A stretch of DNA of 64,000 bases, from positions 8,864,881 to 8,928,880 of the forward strand of contig CM030833.1 of the NCBI GenBank assembly GCA_018105865.1, in the 5' to 3' direction. The notes beneath the pieces were generated by a model. It worked only from the letters and a program-made list of their open reading frames with translations, did no database searches and was not told the DNA's origin. The DNA comes from Metaphire vulgaris (taxonomy: Eukaryota > Annelida > Clitellata > Crassiclitellata > Megascolecidae). The position numbers and the translations under genes are program-made. Below are positions 19,700 through 30,635 of this stretch, piece after piece. How positions within the stretch are numbered: position 1 is the first letter of the stretch; each line of letters opens with the position of its first letter.

Positions 19700-20442
19700 T
19701 ATGTTATGTTAAAATGTCAATTTATATAGCACAATAATAATGGCTGAAGGTCAAAGTCAAGAGCACTTTACACACTGCACTTATTCGATGTCTCATACAA
19801 GTACGTCTTAAGTTTCTTTGCAAACAATTCGAGGTTAGATTCTATAGACACGTTGTTAGGTAGGGCATTCCAGAGGACAGGTTCCCCCATGTAACGGATC
19901 TCTCGCCAAGTTGCATGGTCTTGGATGGAGGGGGAACAACCAACTTGACACTGTGACCAGATCAGAGCTAACGACGCCGGTCAGTAGGCGAAGGCCTGTG
20001 AACTAGTTCAGCCAGGTAGCCAGAGAAAGTTTGATCATGCAAAGCTCCGAGATGTTAGCCAACATCGCTTAGAGGTGATACGCTCTGGAATGTGTAGCCA
20101 ATGAAGCTGGTCTTTCAGCAGAGGGGGGAGATGATCACCCATCTAGCTCCAAAGATCATTCGAGCAGAGGCATTGAGTACCATCTGTAGGAGGTCCAGCT
20201 GGCTAGCAGAAAGGCCCATAAGAATGCTGTTGCTGTAATCGACCCTTGAGAGGATGAATGCACGGACCAATAAGATCACTGACGAGGTTGGCAGGTGACG
20301 ACAAATCTCTCTTATCCGCCGGAGCTGATAGTAGCAGGATCGAGACACATTACCTATGTGTCCGTTAAATGCTAGCGATTTGTCCAGAACACTCCCAGAA
20401 GGTGCACTTTACTGGACGGGGTAATATATACCCCATCAATTA
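19700..20442 (-). pseudogene. L2-type LINE, C-terminal part (copy at 19.7 kb)
   Basis: The minus strand encodes SCYYQLRRIREICRHLPTSS, VRAFILSRVDYSNSILMGLS, ASQLDLLQMVLNASARMIFG and, past frameshifts, the LGERSVT/NALPN block. The 3' untranslated end has TATATAGCACAATAATAATG on the plus strand. It is very close to the copy at 60721-61400. The element is cut at 20442 by insertion of another L2-type 3' end and continues at 20690. Confidence 0.85.
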
Positions 20443-20689
20443 TTATTATTAATTATTAATTCTGACAATTTCATATAGCGCAATACGCATAGCGAAGGCT
20501 AAAGTCAAGAGCGCTTTACAAGTGTCCCTAATAGGAGATGTTAAATAAATATGTTTTAAGGTTCCTAGTGAACAGTTCAGGAGATGTCGCCCTAGTCACG
20601 TCCGCCGGCAGTGAGTTCCAAAGCAAAGGGTTGCCCCTCGAAACAGACCGATCCCCAAATTTTGCTGTCGTAGACAAGGGTGGAACCAC
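20443..20689 (-). mobile_element. L2-type LINE 3' end nested in an L2-type LINE
   Basis: Flanked by CAATTA at 20437-20442 and 20690-20695. The uninterrupted copy at 61370-61385 reads CATCAATTAAGAACGG, so removing the insert restores the host order. The insert has an ATTATTAATTATTAATT tail on its 3' side and an L2-type 3' region with the plus-strand phrase CATATAGCGCAATACGC. Confidence 0.8.
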
Positions 20690-20958
20690 CAATTAAGAAT
20701 GGTGCATGGTTGATCAAATGATTCCTCTTAGGGGTCGCAATCCACAGTATCTCCGTCTTGGAGGGATTTAAGAGAAGACGGTTTGAAACAGTCCATTGCT
20801 TGATCTTAATAGTACCGTCACTGATGCCAGCTCAAAGCCACTCTGTTATCCTTTTGAAGGCAGAAGAAATACATCTGGATGTCGTCAGCGTAGGAGTGCA
20901 CTTCGAGACCACAAGATTTGATGATTTGGCCAATGTCTGAAATGTATAGGATGAAATA
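20690..20958 (-). pseudogene. L2-type LINE, palm region continuation
   Basis: This encodes in mixed frames LEVHSYADDIQMYFFCLQKD (the YADD catalytic block) and NLSKTE-like sequence, as in the 61.4-kb copy. Similarity to that copy stops near 20958, so the element is 5'-truncated there. Confidence 0.8.
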
Positions 20959-21440
20959 GTAAGAATTATTCTTGAAAATTAATCTAACCTTTTCGTTGGT
21001 CATTAAGAATGGGGCTGTTGAAACTAGCATAATTCACTCTGCCCAAGTTTTCAACAAGGATATCCAATACATTTTTCCCAGACTTTGTTGGAAGACAGAC
21101 TACTTTATCAATCATGCTGCAATCAACTGTCTCTAACACATCTCCATTCAGAATTATCTAGAAGTACAAAAGCAGAGACAAATTCAGACAATTCTTGAAC
21201 AAATGTCAGTAGCATTGAATATGCATGGCTTAACCTGTGAAATGCCTATAGTAATGTGCACTATTAAAGAGTTGGTGGTTTCAACCACTCACTAGTTTTT
21301 GCTTATTATAATTTAATTATTTTGACATTGCAAAGTAGTAATTGATAGCTATGATACCAAAACAAGGGTTGTAACAATATTGCTAAAAAGTATTGCCAAC
21401 ACCAATATTGTATGAAAAAAGTATTGTCAATACCAATACC
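20959..21440. other. Unassigned spacer
   Basis: No recognisable coding sequence. ACCAATATTG/GTATTG(T/C)CAA(T/C)ACC repeats at about 21370-21435 may be the arm of a decayed DNA transposon. A related AATTGATACC(G)ATATCAATAC phrase occurs at 24817-24845 on the far side of the LINE pair. Confidence 0.35.
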
Positions 21441-22063
21441 AACACTAAATTTAATTGTTCTGTTCTGTTCTTTAACCATCCTCGATGTGAGGTTGGGCTA
21501 CACTGTGTATCACATCTCTCCATATCTGTCGTTCTTCTGTTTTCTGAAGCATGTTTTGAAAAGAGAGTCTAGTCCATGTTGTTATGTTATATAGCCAGGC
21601 AGTTCTTGGTCTTCCGCGTGATCTTCTGCCCCCTTGTCCCTTGAATTAGTTCTTTTCTAGACAAGAGCCTTGTTTTCTCATGACGTGTTAAAAATATATG
21701 ACGTTGCCTTTTTTAATGTTGTTCAGCAGACTTCTTGTCGTACCTGCCTGCTCTAGTACCCACTCATTTGTTCTTTTTGTTGTCCATGAAACTCTTAGAA
21801 TTTGTCTTAATCCTTTCATTTCAAAGGCTTCAATTCTTCACTCATCTTCTTTATTCAGTGTCAAGCTTTCTGAGCAGTATGTTAACTGGCCAAACCAATG
21901 CTTTCCACGATCTAATCTTTGTATTGTTTTGTAGATTATGACTTGAAATCCACAGTTTCAGTAGCGCTGCGTTGACTCCTTCTCCTTTATTCAGTCTTCC
22001 TCGAATTTCCATTGAGCATTTGGCATTTGCATGGATTAGTGAGCCTAGGTATTGGAATGATGT
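21441..22063 (-). pseudogene. RTE-like LINE fragment B, C-terminal part
   Basis: Related to fragment A at 6297, with the same GTTCTGTTCTGTTC tail at its 3' end. The minus strand runs from SFQYLGSLIHANAKCSMEIR-like blocks to the degenerate C-terminus. It is interrupted at 22075 by a second RTE-like LINE on the opposite strand. The rest, with the catalytic region, is at 24354-24810. Confidence 0.8.
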
Positions 22064-22075
22064 AACATTTTCTAG

Positions 22076-24341
22076 AAGACTTTGGACATGGAAGAGTCCA
22101 GGAGATAAAATCAGAAATCAGATCGACTATATCGCAATTGACGGCAGATTTCGGAACTCAATACTGCAGTCAAAAGCTTACCTGGGCGCGGACTGCAACA
22201 GCGACCATGCCCCGGTAATAGCAGATGTGAAAATAAAACTGAGAAGGCTAAGGAGAAAAAAGAAACAATAGAAAGATACGACTGGAAAGAAATGGAAAAG
22301 AGCTATGAATTAAAACAAGAATATCAATTGAGATTAAAAAATAGATTCCAGGTGCTAGGTGAAGAACAAGACATAGTTAAAATATGGGAAGACTTCAAGG
22401 AAGCGGTCGCAGCAACAGCGAAAGAGGTAACACCTAAGGAGGGGAGAAGAAGAAAACAGCAATGGATGAAAACAGAAATAATGGATATGATGGAAGAAAG
22501 AAAAAAATAAAAGATAAAGATGAGGTAAAATATAACATCTTAAACAGAAACATAAAGAAGAAATGCAGCGAGGCAAAAGAAGAATGGCTAAACAACAAAT
22601 GTAAAGAAATAGAAGCGAGCAAAAACACAACAGATATACACAAGAGGATAAGGGAAGTAATGGGTAAAAGAAAGGGAGGGTTCAATTGCTCTGGCACTTC
22701 GTGCATAAATTCAACAGATGAGAAATTGCTAATGGAAGAAAAAGAGATACAGGAAAGGTGGGAGGATTATATAGAAGAGCTGTACCATGACGACCGAAGA
22801 CAAAAACCAATAATAAAGGATATAGATGGATTACCTATCCAGGAAGAAGAGATCGCCAAAGTACTGAAGAAAATGAAGAGAAACAAAGCAGCTGGTATAG
22901 ACAAAATAAAAACAGAGATGATTGTATTTGCAGGAGAAATAGGAATTCAAAAACTAACGGAAATAACAAACACTTTCTACGAAAAAGGAGTTTTACCAGA
23001 AGAACTATGCAGTTCAATCTTTGTAGCTATACCGAAAAAAGTAGGCATAAGGGAATGTAAAGAACACAGAAACATAAGCCTCATAAGTCAAGTGACCAAA
23101 ATAATTCTAAGAGTACTGCTACAGAGAGCAAGACAAAAAATAAAAGATCAAATAAGTGAAGAACAGTTTGGTTTCAAAGAAGATAGTGGTTGTAGGAAGG
23201 AAATCTTTGTTTTAAGGATGCTGAGTGAAAGATGTATCGAAAAGCAGAGAGATCTTTACTTATGCTTCATTGATTATGAGAAGGCCTTCGACAACATCAA
23301 ACATGAAGACCTATTTGAAAGCCTGAATAAAGCAGGATTTGACGGAAAAGACAAAAGATTAATAGCGGATCTATACTGGAAACAAGAGGCAGCTATTAGA
23401 CTAAATGGGGAAATAGGGAAAAAGATAAAGATCTTAAAGGGATTGAGACAAGGGTGCGAGCTATCACCAGATTTTTTCAACTTGTGTGGGGAGGAGATAT
23501 TTGAAATGATCAAGGAGATGGAAGGTATAAGGATAGGAGGAAAAAATATCAATAACATAAGATTTGCGGATGATACAACACTGTTAGCGTTCCCGGAAAG
23601 AGAGCTGCAGAAACTTGTGGACAAACTAGCAGAGGAAAGCGAGAGAAAAGGACTAAAAATAAACATAAAGAACCTTCACTATGGTAATCACAAAACAAAA
23701 AGAAGTGCCAAAATGCAAGATTTTATTAAATGGAAGAGAAATAGAACAAGTAACTTATTTCAAATATTTCGGAAGCATTATTACAAGTGATGGAAGAAGT
23801 GATGAAGACATAATAACAAGAATAGGTATGGCAAAATCTGCCTTCATGGAAATGAAACAAATATTAACGAACAAGAAAATATTAAAAGAAACAAGGCTCA
23901 GAGTGCTTAGATGCTATGTATGGTCAGTTTTGTTATATGGATCTGAGACGTGGAACATATAAAAAAGATTAAAAAGAAACTGGAAGCGGCAGAAATGTGG
24001 TTTTATAGGAGGATGCTAAAGGTCCCATGGACAGACAAGAGAACTAACGAAGAAATACTACAGATGATGGAAGAGAGACGAACACTGATGACTACCATCA
24101 AGTTAAGACAGACAAAATTTTTTGGGCACGTGATGAGAAAAGAAGGATTAGAAAACTTGGCAGTGACAGGCATGGTGGAGGGCAAAAGATCAAGAGCAAA
24201 ACAAAGATTAAAATATACAGACAGAATGAGAGAGGAAATGGGGATAGGAAATAACATCAAACTCCTGAGGAACACTATAGAGATCGAGAAAAGTGGAAGT
24301 CCATGGCCGCCGACGCAGCAATGCATGGCACCTGAAAGAAG
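22076..24341 (+). mobile_element. RTE-like LINE, 5'-truncated, with 12-bp target duplication
   Basis: The element lies between AACATTTTCTAG at 22064-22075 and an exact second copy at 24342-24353. It is 2266 bp, starts inside the endonuclease domain and runs to the natural 3' end (CATGGCACCTGAAAGAAG) with no long tail. It sits head-on inside another RTE-like LINE on the minus strand. The coding region is described separately. Confidence 0.9.
22085..24330 (+). pseudogene. RTE-like endonuclease/reverse transcriptase, frame-broken
   Basis: Domain order is intact. Endonuclease C-terminus: IRNQIDYIAIDGRFRN, CNSDHAPVIADVKI with the SDH motif. Linker to about 22500. Reverse transcriptase in the 442-codon frame 22462-23790: MKRNKAAGIDKIKTEMI, CFIDYEKAFDNIKHED, GLRQGCELSPDFFNLCG, NIRFADDTTLLAF (catalytic FADD). 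Late region 23681-23962: KYFGSIITSDGRSDED, LYGSETW. Tail from 23950: MWFYRRMLKVPWTDKRTNEE, FFGHVMRKEG. Four frame changes make it inactive, yet the long open palm frame suggests fairly recent decay. A family member would be about 1000 residues. The N-terminal endonuclease half is missing. Confidence 0.9.
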
Positions 24342-24353
24342 AACATTTTCTAG

Positions 24354-24810
24354 TGATAGCCCATTAACAGTGAAGCTGATATCTTGTTCTGATTCAGATG
24401 TTGTCATGACTTTGGTCTTACTTGCATTGATTTCTAGGCCATACGTTTTGCTGATATTGTATAGCTGGTCTATTAGTTCTTGAAGATCTTGTGGTGCTGT
24501 TGTTATGAGCACTATATCATCTGCATATCTGAGATTTGTAGCCATTCTACCTCCAATTCTTAGTCTACCCTCACATCCATCTAACGTCTCTCATTATTAT
24601 TTACAGAAAACTGTTGAATAAGTATGGCAACAATATGCAGCCTTGTCTTATGCCCTTTCCAATCTTGAACCATTTAGATGTTTCTGCGATTCTTACATTG
24701 GCCTGTTGTTTAGTATATAGTTTAGCTATTAGGTCTGTGATATGTTGTGAAAAACCCATGTCGGTCATAACTGTCCATAGTCTATGATGGGATATTGTGT
24801 CGAAATTGAA
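24354..24810 (-). pseudogene. RTE-like LINE fragment B, palm region
   Basis: The minus strand reads HHRLWTVMTDMGFSQHITDL, WFKIGKGIRQGCILLPYLFN, then LRYADDIVLITTAPQDLQEL (YADD) and YGLEINASKTKVMTTSESEQ. This is directly continuous with 22063 once the inserted LINE is removed (SFTVNGLSLENV joins TSFQYLGS). It is 5'-truncated near 24810. Confidence 0.85.
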
Positions 24811-25024
24811 ATAGCATTGTCTAAATTGATACCGATATCAATACTTTTGACTGCAACAAATTTTTTTCCAGTGCAGTCATCATCACAAAGAATTCAAAAT
24901 AAAAGTTGACAATGACAAACAGCCAGCTATTCCGGCACCCCCTGGCAACTCCAAATTTCCTCAAATAATTCCAATCCTGTCATATCTTTTTTGTTGTCTT
25001 TTGTCAAAAGAACCTTCAAATTTA
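24811..25024. other. Unassigned spacer
   Basis: No feature was identified apart from the short ATACCGATATCAATAC phrase noted with 21370-21435. Confidence 0.35.
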
Positions 25025-25189
25025 GGGTAATTTGTGTTTCACTTTCTTTATCTGCAGCCAAATCTCTGATTCGTGCTTTTGCTGCTAGTAGGTTAGACTA
25101 TTGCAACTCACTTTATCTTGATCTGCCCAAAAGCCTGCTCTCCACTCTGTAAACTGTTCCAAATGCTGAGGCTCGTCTTGTGACTACAG
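25025..25189 (+). pseudogene. CR1/L2-type LINE reverse transcriptase fragment, left part
   Basis: It encodes IRAFAASRLDYCNSLYLDLP and KSLLSTL, the thumb-region signature R-L-D-Y-C-N-S. It is cut at 25198 by a DNA transposon and continues from 25941. Confidence 0.75.
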
Positions 25190-25198
25190 CTCTTCACT

Positions 25199-25931
25199 GG
25201 TACCATAACTAAATCGCGGACGACAAAATAGCGGAGATAAAATCGCGCATGACAAAATAGCACACGATAAAATAGCGGAAAAACCGCGACACAATAGCGC
25301 ACGACAAAATAGCTCAAAAAATGCAACAAAATAGTGCCGACGTAATCGTGCGATAGGAACGGAGCGACGTGATTGATTGATATGAAGAGACCTTATTTAA
25401 TTCTACGTTATTGATTAATATGAAGAGACATTTTTAACAGTTTAGTATATGCTTCTACGTCTCTTTGATTAGCTTTGTAGTTGTATTAATTTTAATAAAC
25501 ATGTTAAATTGGAAGTTGTGTTCTCTATCGTTTCTTGCTTCGGCTATGTTATGTGAAGGATATTCAGTATCGTTTTTCCTATCGACTAACTACTTGGCTA
25601 TGACTTTTTAAAGATAATCAGTATCGTTGTGTAATTTGAGCTAGGAGGAAAAGGGTTTGCGGACTGAAATTCAAAAGAGGGCAGAGACTGCATGTACCTG
25701 CTATGCGAGTTTTGTGATGGTTGCAAAGTTAGCTGGGGGGGGGTTCAACCCCCCTCCAACCGCCCCGGCAATCCCAGCACTTGTATTTCCTATCAACCAA
25801 ATACTTGGCTTTGAAAGTTGTGCTCTCTATCGTTTCTTGCTTTGCGCTATTTTGCGCTATTTTGTCTCCGCGACTTTGTCTCCACGACTTTGTCTCCGCT
25901 ATTTTGTCGTCTGCGATTTTGTCTGGACACC
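25199..25931. mobile_element. Non-autonomous DNA transposon with 9-bp duplication (Mutator-like?)
   Basis: Flanks CTCTTCACT (25190-25198) and CTCCTCACT (25932-25940) form a 9-bp duplication with one mismatch. The ends GGTACCATAACTAAATCGCG and, reverse-complemented, GGTGTCCAGACAAAATCGCA are inverted repeats. They continue into arrays of GACAAAATAGCG units (25213-25330; inverse at 25845-25920). A 9-bp duplication with GG-starting ends fits Mutator-like elements, but no transposase is present. Confidence 0.75.
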
Positions 25932-25940
25932 CTCCTCACT

Positions 25941-26340
25941 ATTCTAGCATATTAGGTTTTATGCTTAATACCCTCCATTGGCTTCCAATTTCTGGCCACA
26001 TTAAATCCAAACAAGTTATTATTGTTTCTGCAGCACTTTGAGGTCAGGTTCTGTCTTACATTACTGAGATTTTCAAACCATCCTCTTCCACTACACATCG
26101 CCTGCTCTGCTCTACTGATCATAAGGCAGTGTTGAGCATTCACAGTGACTGTACCCTCTCTCTGGAATGCATTGACCCCATCCATTTGGGCCTCACTTAT
26201 TACTCCTTCACTCTGTTTAATGCAAAAGCTAAGTCTCACTATTTTATCGTGCGGCTCTAATGCCAGGAGTGCCTCTGAGTAGAAATATAAGAGGCATTAA
26301 ACAAATGCCAAATTATATTACATTATATAATCAAAATTAC
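25941..26340 (+). pseudogene. CR1/L2-type LINE fragment, C-terminal part
   Basis: This continues the fragment cut at 25198 with the decayed block PPLASNFWPH (mixed frames of LHWLPISGHIKSKQ), then further C-terminal remnants and an AT-rich 3' end (ATTATATTACATTATATAAT). The right limit is approximate. Confidence 0.6.
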
Positions 26341-26701
26341 ACATTTTTTTAGAATTCAATTATCCCTGTCCCTTCACAATCCCTGACACAGTCTAGAGCA
26401 GGACACAAAATCATATCACACTGTCTTGTGTAGGCATACCCACAATAATGATGAACTGTAATAGAAATGAGAAAATTACTAATTAGATATTTATCATTAA
26501 ATGGAGGAAATGTGCCTGGAAACGAAAATGTTTTAAAGCATTTATTTGCTACAGATTTATATTATAGAAAATTAATCTTTCACATCACCTGTCGGTGAAA
26601 TTAATAACCAATATGACTGATAAATATCAAGCCATTCTAATTATGATGCCAAGAGGTGTAATGGTTAGAGGAACAAAGAAGTACCAGTAGTTTGAAAGAG
26701 C
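26341..26701. other. Unassigned sequence left of the giant palindrome
   Basis: AT-rich, with no coding or repeat family identified. It may be intron of the beta-galactosidase-like gene whose exon lies at 29157-29303. Confidence 0.35.
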
Positions 26702-26705
26702 ATTT

Positions 26706-28844
26706 GGGTCATTCCGCATCAAATCAACACAGTCATCGGACGTCACCGTCTCAGATTTTGATGAAAATTGGCACAATTGTTCATCCCCATGAGTAATGTT
26801 GAAAACCATAATATTAAAGTTTTGGGTCAACCCATGTCCAAACTATGGGTCATGAAACTTTGGTCGACCGGCGCCAACTCGTGACACTAAAACTGTAATA
26901 TCTCCACTTATATGATAGCTAGAGACATGATCTTTGCACCAAACTTTAGCTTTTTGAAAGCCCTATCTGGGCCAATCAACAGGTACACCAAGAGTTTAAA
27001 AACCAAAAGAACAGAAGCAGTCATACCACATAATTTGACATTTCGACCAATACGTATGCAACAATATTTATGATTTTATTTGTGGATAAGTCTTACATCA
27101 TGAGGAATTATTGGTGAAAATTTCAGAGTGGGCACTCTTATAGTTTTTATGCAATGATTAAAAGAATATTCGCCCCCAATGCAAAATCACAATTAAAACA
27201 TTCCTGTTGAACATTGCATTCACTAAGTGACTGAGCTAATTTAATTTGCCAGTTACATCTGACACTTAGGCAAATCTGTGACAGTTTACCTTACATTTAA
27301 AAGTATTTTTATTTATGTTTTCAATTTAATAAGCTGTACTTAATACAGTACTTTGCAAAATATCACGAATACATAACAGAACAGCAGAAGATGGAGCTCA
27401 ACAGCATAGCACAGTTCAGGAAAACTCAGGGATTGAGAGAGCTCAGTGCAGGTGCAATCACATCTCAGCCATCACTCAGACTTTAAATTAGTTACAAGGT
27501 CTGTACACAGTACAGAAAGATGATCACAGCACTGTTTGCATAGTCTTTTAAATTGAGATACACCGTCATTTCACTGCTTGAAGCCATTGCTGGCAGTCTA
27601 ACGATTTCACTGGTGTTCATAGGCTCTCAAATACAATAGACAAACTTATTTAGACAGAAAAATCAGCTAATCAGTCCAACTTATGATGCTTTTACATCAG
27701 TATCAGCATGTGTTAAAGATAGCAGACACAAATATTAGGCAATTTCACATTCATTTTTCTTCTAACACTTGATCTTAAGGATTCTTGTTCAGAACTGCAG
27801 TCAGGATTAGACTGGAGAAATACTGGACCAATATATACAGACTGGTATTTTAATAATAGCATGAAACTTTGTGTCTGCTAGACAGCTATTCTATGTATTC
27901 TAAAGTAAAAACTAATGAAATACCTATGTTCTAAGTTACTTGTTCTACATGAAATTACTGTATCAAACTAAGTTACCTAATACTGATTTAAGCCCTTGCA
28001 AACAGAATAACAACCTTCAAACACAAGAACAAAGATATGAACACAGAAAATAAAGCACAAAACAAGAGTAAAGTCAAGTAAATAAAGTACCTTGAATAGA
28101 TTTATATTCTTCATGCTTTTCGTTAACTGTGCAATGCTGTTGAGCTCCATCTTCTGCTGTTCTGTTATGTATTCGTGATATTTTGCAAAGTACCGTATTA
28201 AATACAGCTTATTATACTGAATACTTCAATAAAAATACTTTTAAATGTAAGGTAAACTGTCACAGATTTGCCTAAGTGTCAGATGTAACTGGCAAATTAA
28301 ATTAGCTCAGTCACTTAGTGAATGCAATGTTCAACAGGAATGTTTTAATTGTGATTTTGCATTGGGGGCGAATATTCTTTTAATCATTGCATAAAAACTA
28401 TAAGAGTGCCCACTCTGAAATTTTCACCAATAATTCCTCATGATGTAAGACTTATCCACAAATAAAATCATAAATATTGTTGCATACGTATTGGTCGAAA
28501 TGTCAAATTATGTGGTACGACTGCTTCTGTTCTTTTGGTTTTCAAACTCTTGGTGTACCTGTTGATTGGCCCAGATAGGGCTTTCAAAAAGCTAAAGTTT
28601 GGTGCAAAGATCATGTCTCTAGCTATCATAGAAGTGGAGATATTACAGTTTTAGTGTCGCGAGTTGGCGCCGGTCAACCAAAGTTTCATGACCCATAGTT
28701 TGGACATGGGTTGACCCAAAACTTTAATATTATGGTTTTCAACATTACTCATTGAGATGAACAATTGTGCCAATTTTCGTCAAAATCTGAGACGGTGACG
28801 TCCGATTTTATTCAAAAGCGTGTTGATTTGACGCGGAATGACCC
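26706..28844. mobile_element. Giant foldback element with ~715-bp inverted arms
   Basis: The left arm (26706-about 27418) and right arm (about 28122-28844) are reverse complements with only scattered differences. They begin GGGTCATTCCGCATCAAATC and, inverted on the right, GGGTCATTCCGCGTCAAATC. ATTT flanks both ends (26702-26705, 28845-28848), a possible 4-bp duplication. The roughly 700-bp centre has no convincing coding sequence. A small indel near the outer right arm is the main arm difference. Superfamily is uncertain. The ends resemble a widespread animal repeat I know but cannot name. A transcript across it would form a very long double-stranded hairpin. Confidence 0.85.
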
Positions 28845-28859
28845 ATTTATAATATATTT

Positions 28860-29156
28860 TTGCCATATTTCTTTCAGTTGCAGTTCACTTAGATGATCTC
28901 AGGTCTAAGGGGCCAAGGTTCACTTGCCAGGATGTCTATGACAGATATCCCAAGGTGTTCCACTCATCCATAAAATAAGCATTAGTCAAGTGGGTACTTA
29001 ATGTATGAACATGTTAGAAAAGCAACCGAATATCAATGACGAACAAGTGTATATACCAACTGCTAGCTAACGACAACAGGCCTACAAAATAACAGAGCAC
29101 CAACTAAAATGATCAAAACAGGTAAAACTAACCAAACTGAACCAGGTAAAACTAAC
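28860..29156. other. Intron-like sequence next to beta-galactosidase-like exon
   Basis: Immediately left of the exon are two imperfect repeats of CAGGTAAAACTAACCAAA (29119-29160). The exon's donor site lies within the second. Otherwise nothing was identified. Confidence 0.5.
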
Positions 29157-29303
29157 CAAAGCTCTGTCCCTCACTTTACCAGGAAACATAATCTTTTTCG
29201 CTTCCCCAATAGTTTTTCGATATAAAATGAAACCATAACCTTGGCCACTACCATTGTTAATAAACAACTGTTCCATAGTCAAGAGTTCTTGAGCAGGAAT
29301 GGC
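29157..29303 (-). CDS. Exon of a beta-galactosidase-1-like protein (GLB1L2-type)
   Basis: The exon is 147 bp and encodes exactly 49 codons: a lead-in AIPAQELLTMEQLF, then NNGSGQGYGFILYRKTI, then PGKVRDRAL. The YGFILYRxTI and G-x-V-R-D-RA pattern is that of the jelly-roll domain after the catalytic barrel in family 35 beta-galactosidases. GLB1L2-type proteins have GQSFGYTLYET and HVRDRG there. Splice signals frame it. A pyrimidine-rich acceptor (TTGTTCTTTTGGTAG) ends at 29304, and a donor (CTTTG then GTTAGT) begins at 29156. The exon is in phase 0 at both ends. Members hydrolyse terminal beta-galactose in lysosome or outside the cell. Neighbouring exons are outside the recognisable part of the window. 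A small hAT element sits in the adjoining intron. Confidence 0.6.
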
Positions 29304-29337
29304 CTACCAAAAGAACAAAAAACTAGTTACCATTCAA

Positions 29338-29617
29338 TAGTGGCGGTTCCCGGAATTCTTGGTGGGGGATGAAAAAATTTCCAGAAAGTTGGTGAGGGTG
29401 CAAAGTTAAAAAAAGAGAAAAAAGGTAATTCTCAGTGTTTTCCCCCACTAAATGTTAATAAACCTTGCCAGAAAAGGCTGACAAGCAAAACAAACATCAT
29501 TCATAGTATTTGAATTTCATTAGACTTTTTTGTAAACTTACTGGAAAAATAGGTTGACAAGCAAAAAACTCTGGTGGGGATGCATCCCCAGTCATCAACA
29601 TGGTGGAACCGCCACTG
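29338..29617. mobile_element. Small hAT MITE in intron-like sequence
   Basis: Exact 8-bp duplication CCATTCAA (29330-29337 and 29618-29625). Ends TAGTGGCGGTTCC and, reverse-complemented, CAGTGGCGGTTCC are inverted repeats of hAT type. It is 280 bp, non-coding, and lies 34 bp upstream of the beta-galactosidase-like exon in that gene's orientation. Confidence 0.9.
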
Positions 29618-29625
29618 CCATTCAA

Positions 29626-30630
29626 CCTTTTATTCATCGGTAACAATAGTTACATACATAAGTGAAGCACGTATTTAGCCAGAACAAATGCAAATAAAGC
29701 AAACAAATCATCATCAAAAACTACATAATATGTAGTTTTATAGCAACACAGTAAAGAATAATTACTAAGTATACAGACTTTATAATATCACGAAAATGTT
29801 GACTCAACAAAAAACATATCTTGACTCCATTCATTGATGGATGCAATTACATGTAGAGCAAGCAAAACTTTTACTGAAGTATTATGCAATGCTACTACTC
29901 AAAATCCGCAAAAGACCAGGTAATTCCAGAGATCAGTCAGAGGGAAACAACGAGGAAGAGCTATGGAGAAAATACAATCAGTTGAAAAGTACATAAAACT
30001 CAGCAGTGAGGTGCAAAAAGTTTACAGAAAGATAAATTTGAAAAATTTGCTTTATTGAAGTTTGCTGCAAGCTTACTTACTCAGTGCCGATAGAATTATA
30101 GAATTGTTCGGTCAGATCTATTGTTGCAAACTTTTCTGCAACTGCCAATCATGGCTGGTCATCATAACTTTTACAAAGCTATGCCAGAAACTTTACCGAA
30201 AATGTTTAGACGACGATTGTGGTTGTTCAGTCTTTCTTTTGGTCTTTGCTTGTTGTTGCTGCCTTGCTGAAACGTCATCACATTTTAGAACTGTTGTAAA
30301 GATTTCTACTCATTTTTGCATTTAGACTCGTGTTTCTTGTGTTTTGACTCAACTTTTGAGTTTGTGAAAGCTAGTCGATAGTGACCCTGGGTAGTAAAGC
30401 TGTTGAAGAATTAACGTAAAATTTTCAGAGTGTTGAGTGCAGAGTCAAGTCGGGATAATCATCTGAGGCCCACTTTATAAATTTAATGCAGCTACTTTTG
30501 GAATCTTAAGGGTCTAATGACTGGGAAGTGTCACATAAAGAAGAATTTATGGGAAGTTCTATGTGCGGAACTGGAAAAGAACATGGAAAAAGGTATCAGA
30601 AGCAGTCTATAAAATAGTGAAAAAAACTGA
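29626..30630. other. Unassigned, probably intronic or intergenic
   Basis: No recognisable coding sequence or repeat family. The open frame at 30062-30325 is cysteine-rich by chance composition and has no domain I know. Confidence 0.4.
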
Positions 30631-30635
30631 GCTAC

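Noticed and set aside
22355..22706. Minus-strand Phe/Leu-rich membrane-like open frames
   Set aside because: They are antisense shadows of the lysine/glutamate-rich RTE-like linker.
30062..30325. 87-residue cysteine-rich open frame as a small secreted protein
   Set aside because: No signal-peptide layout, no known cysteine pattern, no splice or start context. Probably chance.
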